Below, piece after piece: positions 5,031 to 6,588 of a DNA stretch of 6,588 nt. Below the pieces are notes generated by a model, which did no database searches, was not told where the DNA came from, and worked only from the letters and a program-made list of their open reading frames with translations. Made by a program: the position numbers and the translations under genes. Location: assembly GCA_915069725.1 (NCBI GenBank), contig CAJZFF010000099.1, positions 1 to 6,588 of the forward strand, read 5' to 3'. Position 1 is the first letter of the stretch. Each line of letters begins with the position of its first letter. This stretch comes from an uncultured Actinomyces sp. GTDB lineage: Bacteria > Actinomycetota > Actinomycetes > Actinomycetales > Actinomycetaceae.

Positions 5031-6588
5031 ATGAGTGCTTCACGCACGTCGGTAGCCGCGCTCACGAGCGGCGCCGAGTCGGCGGCCGACTCTGACGCCT
5101 CTGGCGATGAGGCCCTTGAGGCCGTCTACCGTCAGGCGGGGGTGCCCTCCACGATCCCTGCGGTGAGCGAGCCCCTGTCGTGCATGCTGCGCGACGCCGC
5201 CCGGGACTTCCCGGACCGGGTGGCCCTGGACTTCCTGGGCGCCACGACGACCTACTCCCAGCTGGAGACCCAGGTAGCGCGGGCCGCGGAGGCCCTGCGG
5301 GGCCTGGGGGTCGGGCGCGGGGACGTCGTCGGGGTCATTCTTCCCAACTGTCCTCAGCACGTGGTCGTGGCCTACGCGGCCTGGCGCATCGGGGCGATCG
5401 TGGCCGAGCACAACCCGCTGGCGCCCGCCGCCCAGCTGCGCGAGCAGTTCCACATCCACCGCGGGCGCGTCATCATCGCCTGGGAGAAGACCCTCGAGCG
5501 TCTTGTGGCGGCGGTGGGCTCCCTGGAGGCGGCGGGCCTGGGGGGCCTGAGCGTGTACTCGGTGGATCTGTCCCGTCATCTTCCGTTGCGCAGCCGCCTG
5601 GCCCTGAGGCTGCCGGTGGCCGCTGCCCGCACCCAGCGCCGCGAGCTGCGCGGCAAGATCCCGGCAGGGGTGCGCTCCTGGGACGACCTGGCCGCCTCCG
5701 CCATCCCCTTGGCCACGGGCTTCCCGCTGCCGAGTGTCTCGGAGGCGGCGGCTCTGCTGTACACCGGCGGGACGACGGGCACACCCAAGGCCGTGTGCCT
5801 GACCCACGAGAACCTGCGCTCCAACGCCGAGATGTCCTTGGCCTGGGCGTCTGGCACCACGAGCGTGGGTAAGGAGACCTTCTACGCGGTCCTGCCCTTC
5901 TTCCACGCCTTCGGCATGTCCCTGTCGCTGCTGTGCGCGGTGGGGCTGGCCGCCACCCAGGTGGTGCTCCCCAAGTTCGGGGCGGACCTGGTGCTGGCCG
6001 CATGGAAGCGCCGCCCGGCCACATTCTTCCCGGGGGTCCCGGTCATGTTCGACCGTCTGGTGACCCGGGCGCGGGCCACGGGGGCGAACCTGTCCTCCTG
6101 CAAGATCGCCGTGTGCGGAGCGGCCCCCAACCCGCTGGCGGTGGCGCAGGCCTGGGAGGAGGCCACCGGTGGCACCATCATCGAGGGTTACGGGATGACC
6201 GAGTCCTCCCCCATCATCCTGGGCAACCCGATCTCGCCGGCGCGTCGACCCGGGACCCTGGGGGTGCCCTACCCCTCCACCCAGGTGCGCCTGGTGGACC
6301 CCGAGGACGTCGAGCGCGAGGTGGCCCCCGGGGAGGTCGGCGAGCTGCTGGCCCGCGGCCCCCAGGTCTTCACCGGCTACTGGGACAACCCCGAGGAGAG
6401 CGCCGAGGTGCTGCTGGACGGGGGCTGGCTGCGCACGGGTGACCTGGTGCGCCAGGAGGCGGACGGCTTCTACGTCATCGCCGACCGCCGCAAGGAGCTC
6501 ATCATCTCCGGGGGCTTCAACATCTACCCCACGGAGGTGGAGGCAGCGGTCCGCTCGATGCCGCAGGTGGAGGACGTCGCCGTCGTCG
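5031..6588 (+). CDS. Long-chain-fatty-acid-CoA ligase-like (ANL superfamily), 3' end missing
   Basis: Open from ATG 5031 to the right edge: 519 complete codons, no stop. The enzyme would adenylate a carboxylic acid with ATP and pass it to coenzyme A, priming fatty acids for breakdown or lipid synthesis. After a low-complexity Ala/Ser/Asp-rich N-terminus (1-30) comes the family's usual beginning, with FPDRVALDFLGATTTYSQLE at 60-79. Adenylation motifs follow in order: A3 P-loop YTGGTTGTPK (244-253), A4 LPFFHAFGMS (288-297), A5 GYGMTESSP (386-394), A7 WLRTGDL (466-472, ATP-ribose Asp471) and the A8 hinge DRRKELIISGGFNIYPTEVE (485-504). The A10 catalytic lysine lies beyond the window; I estimate 60-90 residues missing. 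The closest recalled relatives are actinobacterial FadD-like enzymes, and chain-length preference cannot be read here. No membrane segment is seen. It lies 159 bases after helD behind its own palindromic element, so it is probably transcribed separately. Confidence 0.9.
   Translation, partial: MSASRTSVAALTSGAESAADSDASGDEALEAVYRQAGVPSTIPAVSEPLSCMLRDAARDFPDRVALDFLGATTTYSQLETQVARAAEALRGLGVGRGDVVGVILPNCPQHVVVAYAAWRIGAIVAEHNPLAPAAQLREQFHIHRGRVIIAWEKTLERLVAAVGSLEAAGLGGLSVYSVDLSRHLPLRSRLALRLPVAAARTQRRELRGKIPAGVRSWDDLAASAIPLATGFPLPSVSEAAALLYTGGTTGTPKAVCLTHENLRSNAEMSLAWASGTTSVGKETFYAVLPFFHAFGMSLSLLCAVGLAATQVVLPKFGADLVLAAWKRRPATFFPGVPVMFDRLVTRARATGANLSSCKIAVCGAAPNPLAVAQAWEEATGGTIIEGYGMTESSPIILGNPISPARRPGTLGVPYPSTQVRLVDPEDVEREVAPGEVGELLARGPQVFTGYWDNPEESAEVLLDGGWLRTGDLVRQEADGFYVIADRRKELIISGGFNIYPTEVEAAVRSMPQVEDVAVV

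Noticed and set aside
5040..5906. Minus-strand open frame opposite the acyl-CoA ligase
   Set aside because: The plus strand carries a continuous frame with motifs A3 to A8. This frame is a compositional shadow.

Overview
The window looks like chromosomal DNA from a high-GC actinobacterium (Actinomycetota). All four genes use G/C-ending codons almost exclusively. The gene types also fit: an actinobacterial spermidine-synthase-like methyltransferase-fold protein, an Rv2714-type PAC2 protein, a long HelD-type RNA polymerase motor and a FadD-like acyl-CoA ligase. The overall flavour suggests an Actinomyces-like relative. That genus guess is inference from memory of similar proteins, not something the sequence proves.

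Layout. (1) Positions 1-761, + strand: the 3' part of a spermidine-synthase-like gene whose true start lies left of the window. (2) Positions 762-822: a short convergent gap with a small G+C-rich inverted repeat that could be a shared terminator. (3) Positions 823-1761, - strand: a complete PAC2-family gene with a strong ribosome binding site. (4) Positions 1762-2255: a roughly 500-base divergent intergenic region with no convincing gene. It holds a 7-bp inverted repeat, a helical-turn-spaced direct repeat and a possible five-codon leader ORF. (5) Positions 2256-4871, + strand: a complete helD-like gene of 871 codons with all main superfamily 1 helicase motifs and two low-complexity insertions, one of them strikingly rich in Arg and Ser. 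(6) Positions 4872-5030: an intergenic region with a 15-bp perfect palindrome and a neighbouring matching half-site, a good candidate operator/promoter for the next gene. (7) Positions 5031-6588, + strand: an acyl-CoA ligase (ANL superfamily) that runs off the right edge before its C-terminal catalytic lysine.

The genes do not form an obvious single pathway. Orientation gives one convergent pair (SpeE-like/PAC2), one divergent pair (PAC2/helD) and one tandem pair (helD/acyl-CoA ligase) separated by its own candidate regulatory region. I see no mobile element, CRISPR array, tRNA or rRNA, and no evidence for a new multi-gene system. The most interesting points are the Arg/Ser-rich insert in the HelD motor core and the palindromic element in front of the acyl-CoA ligase.
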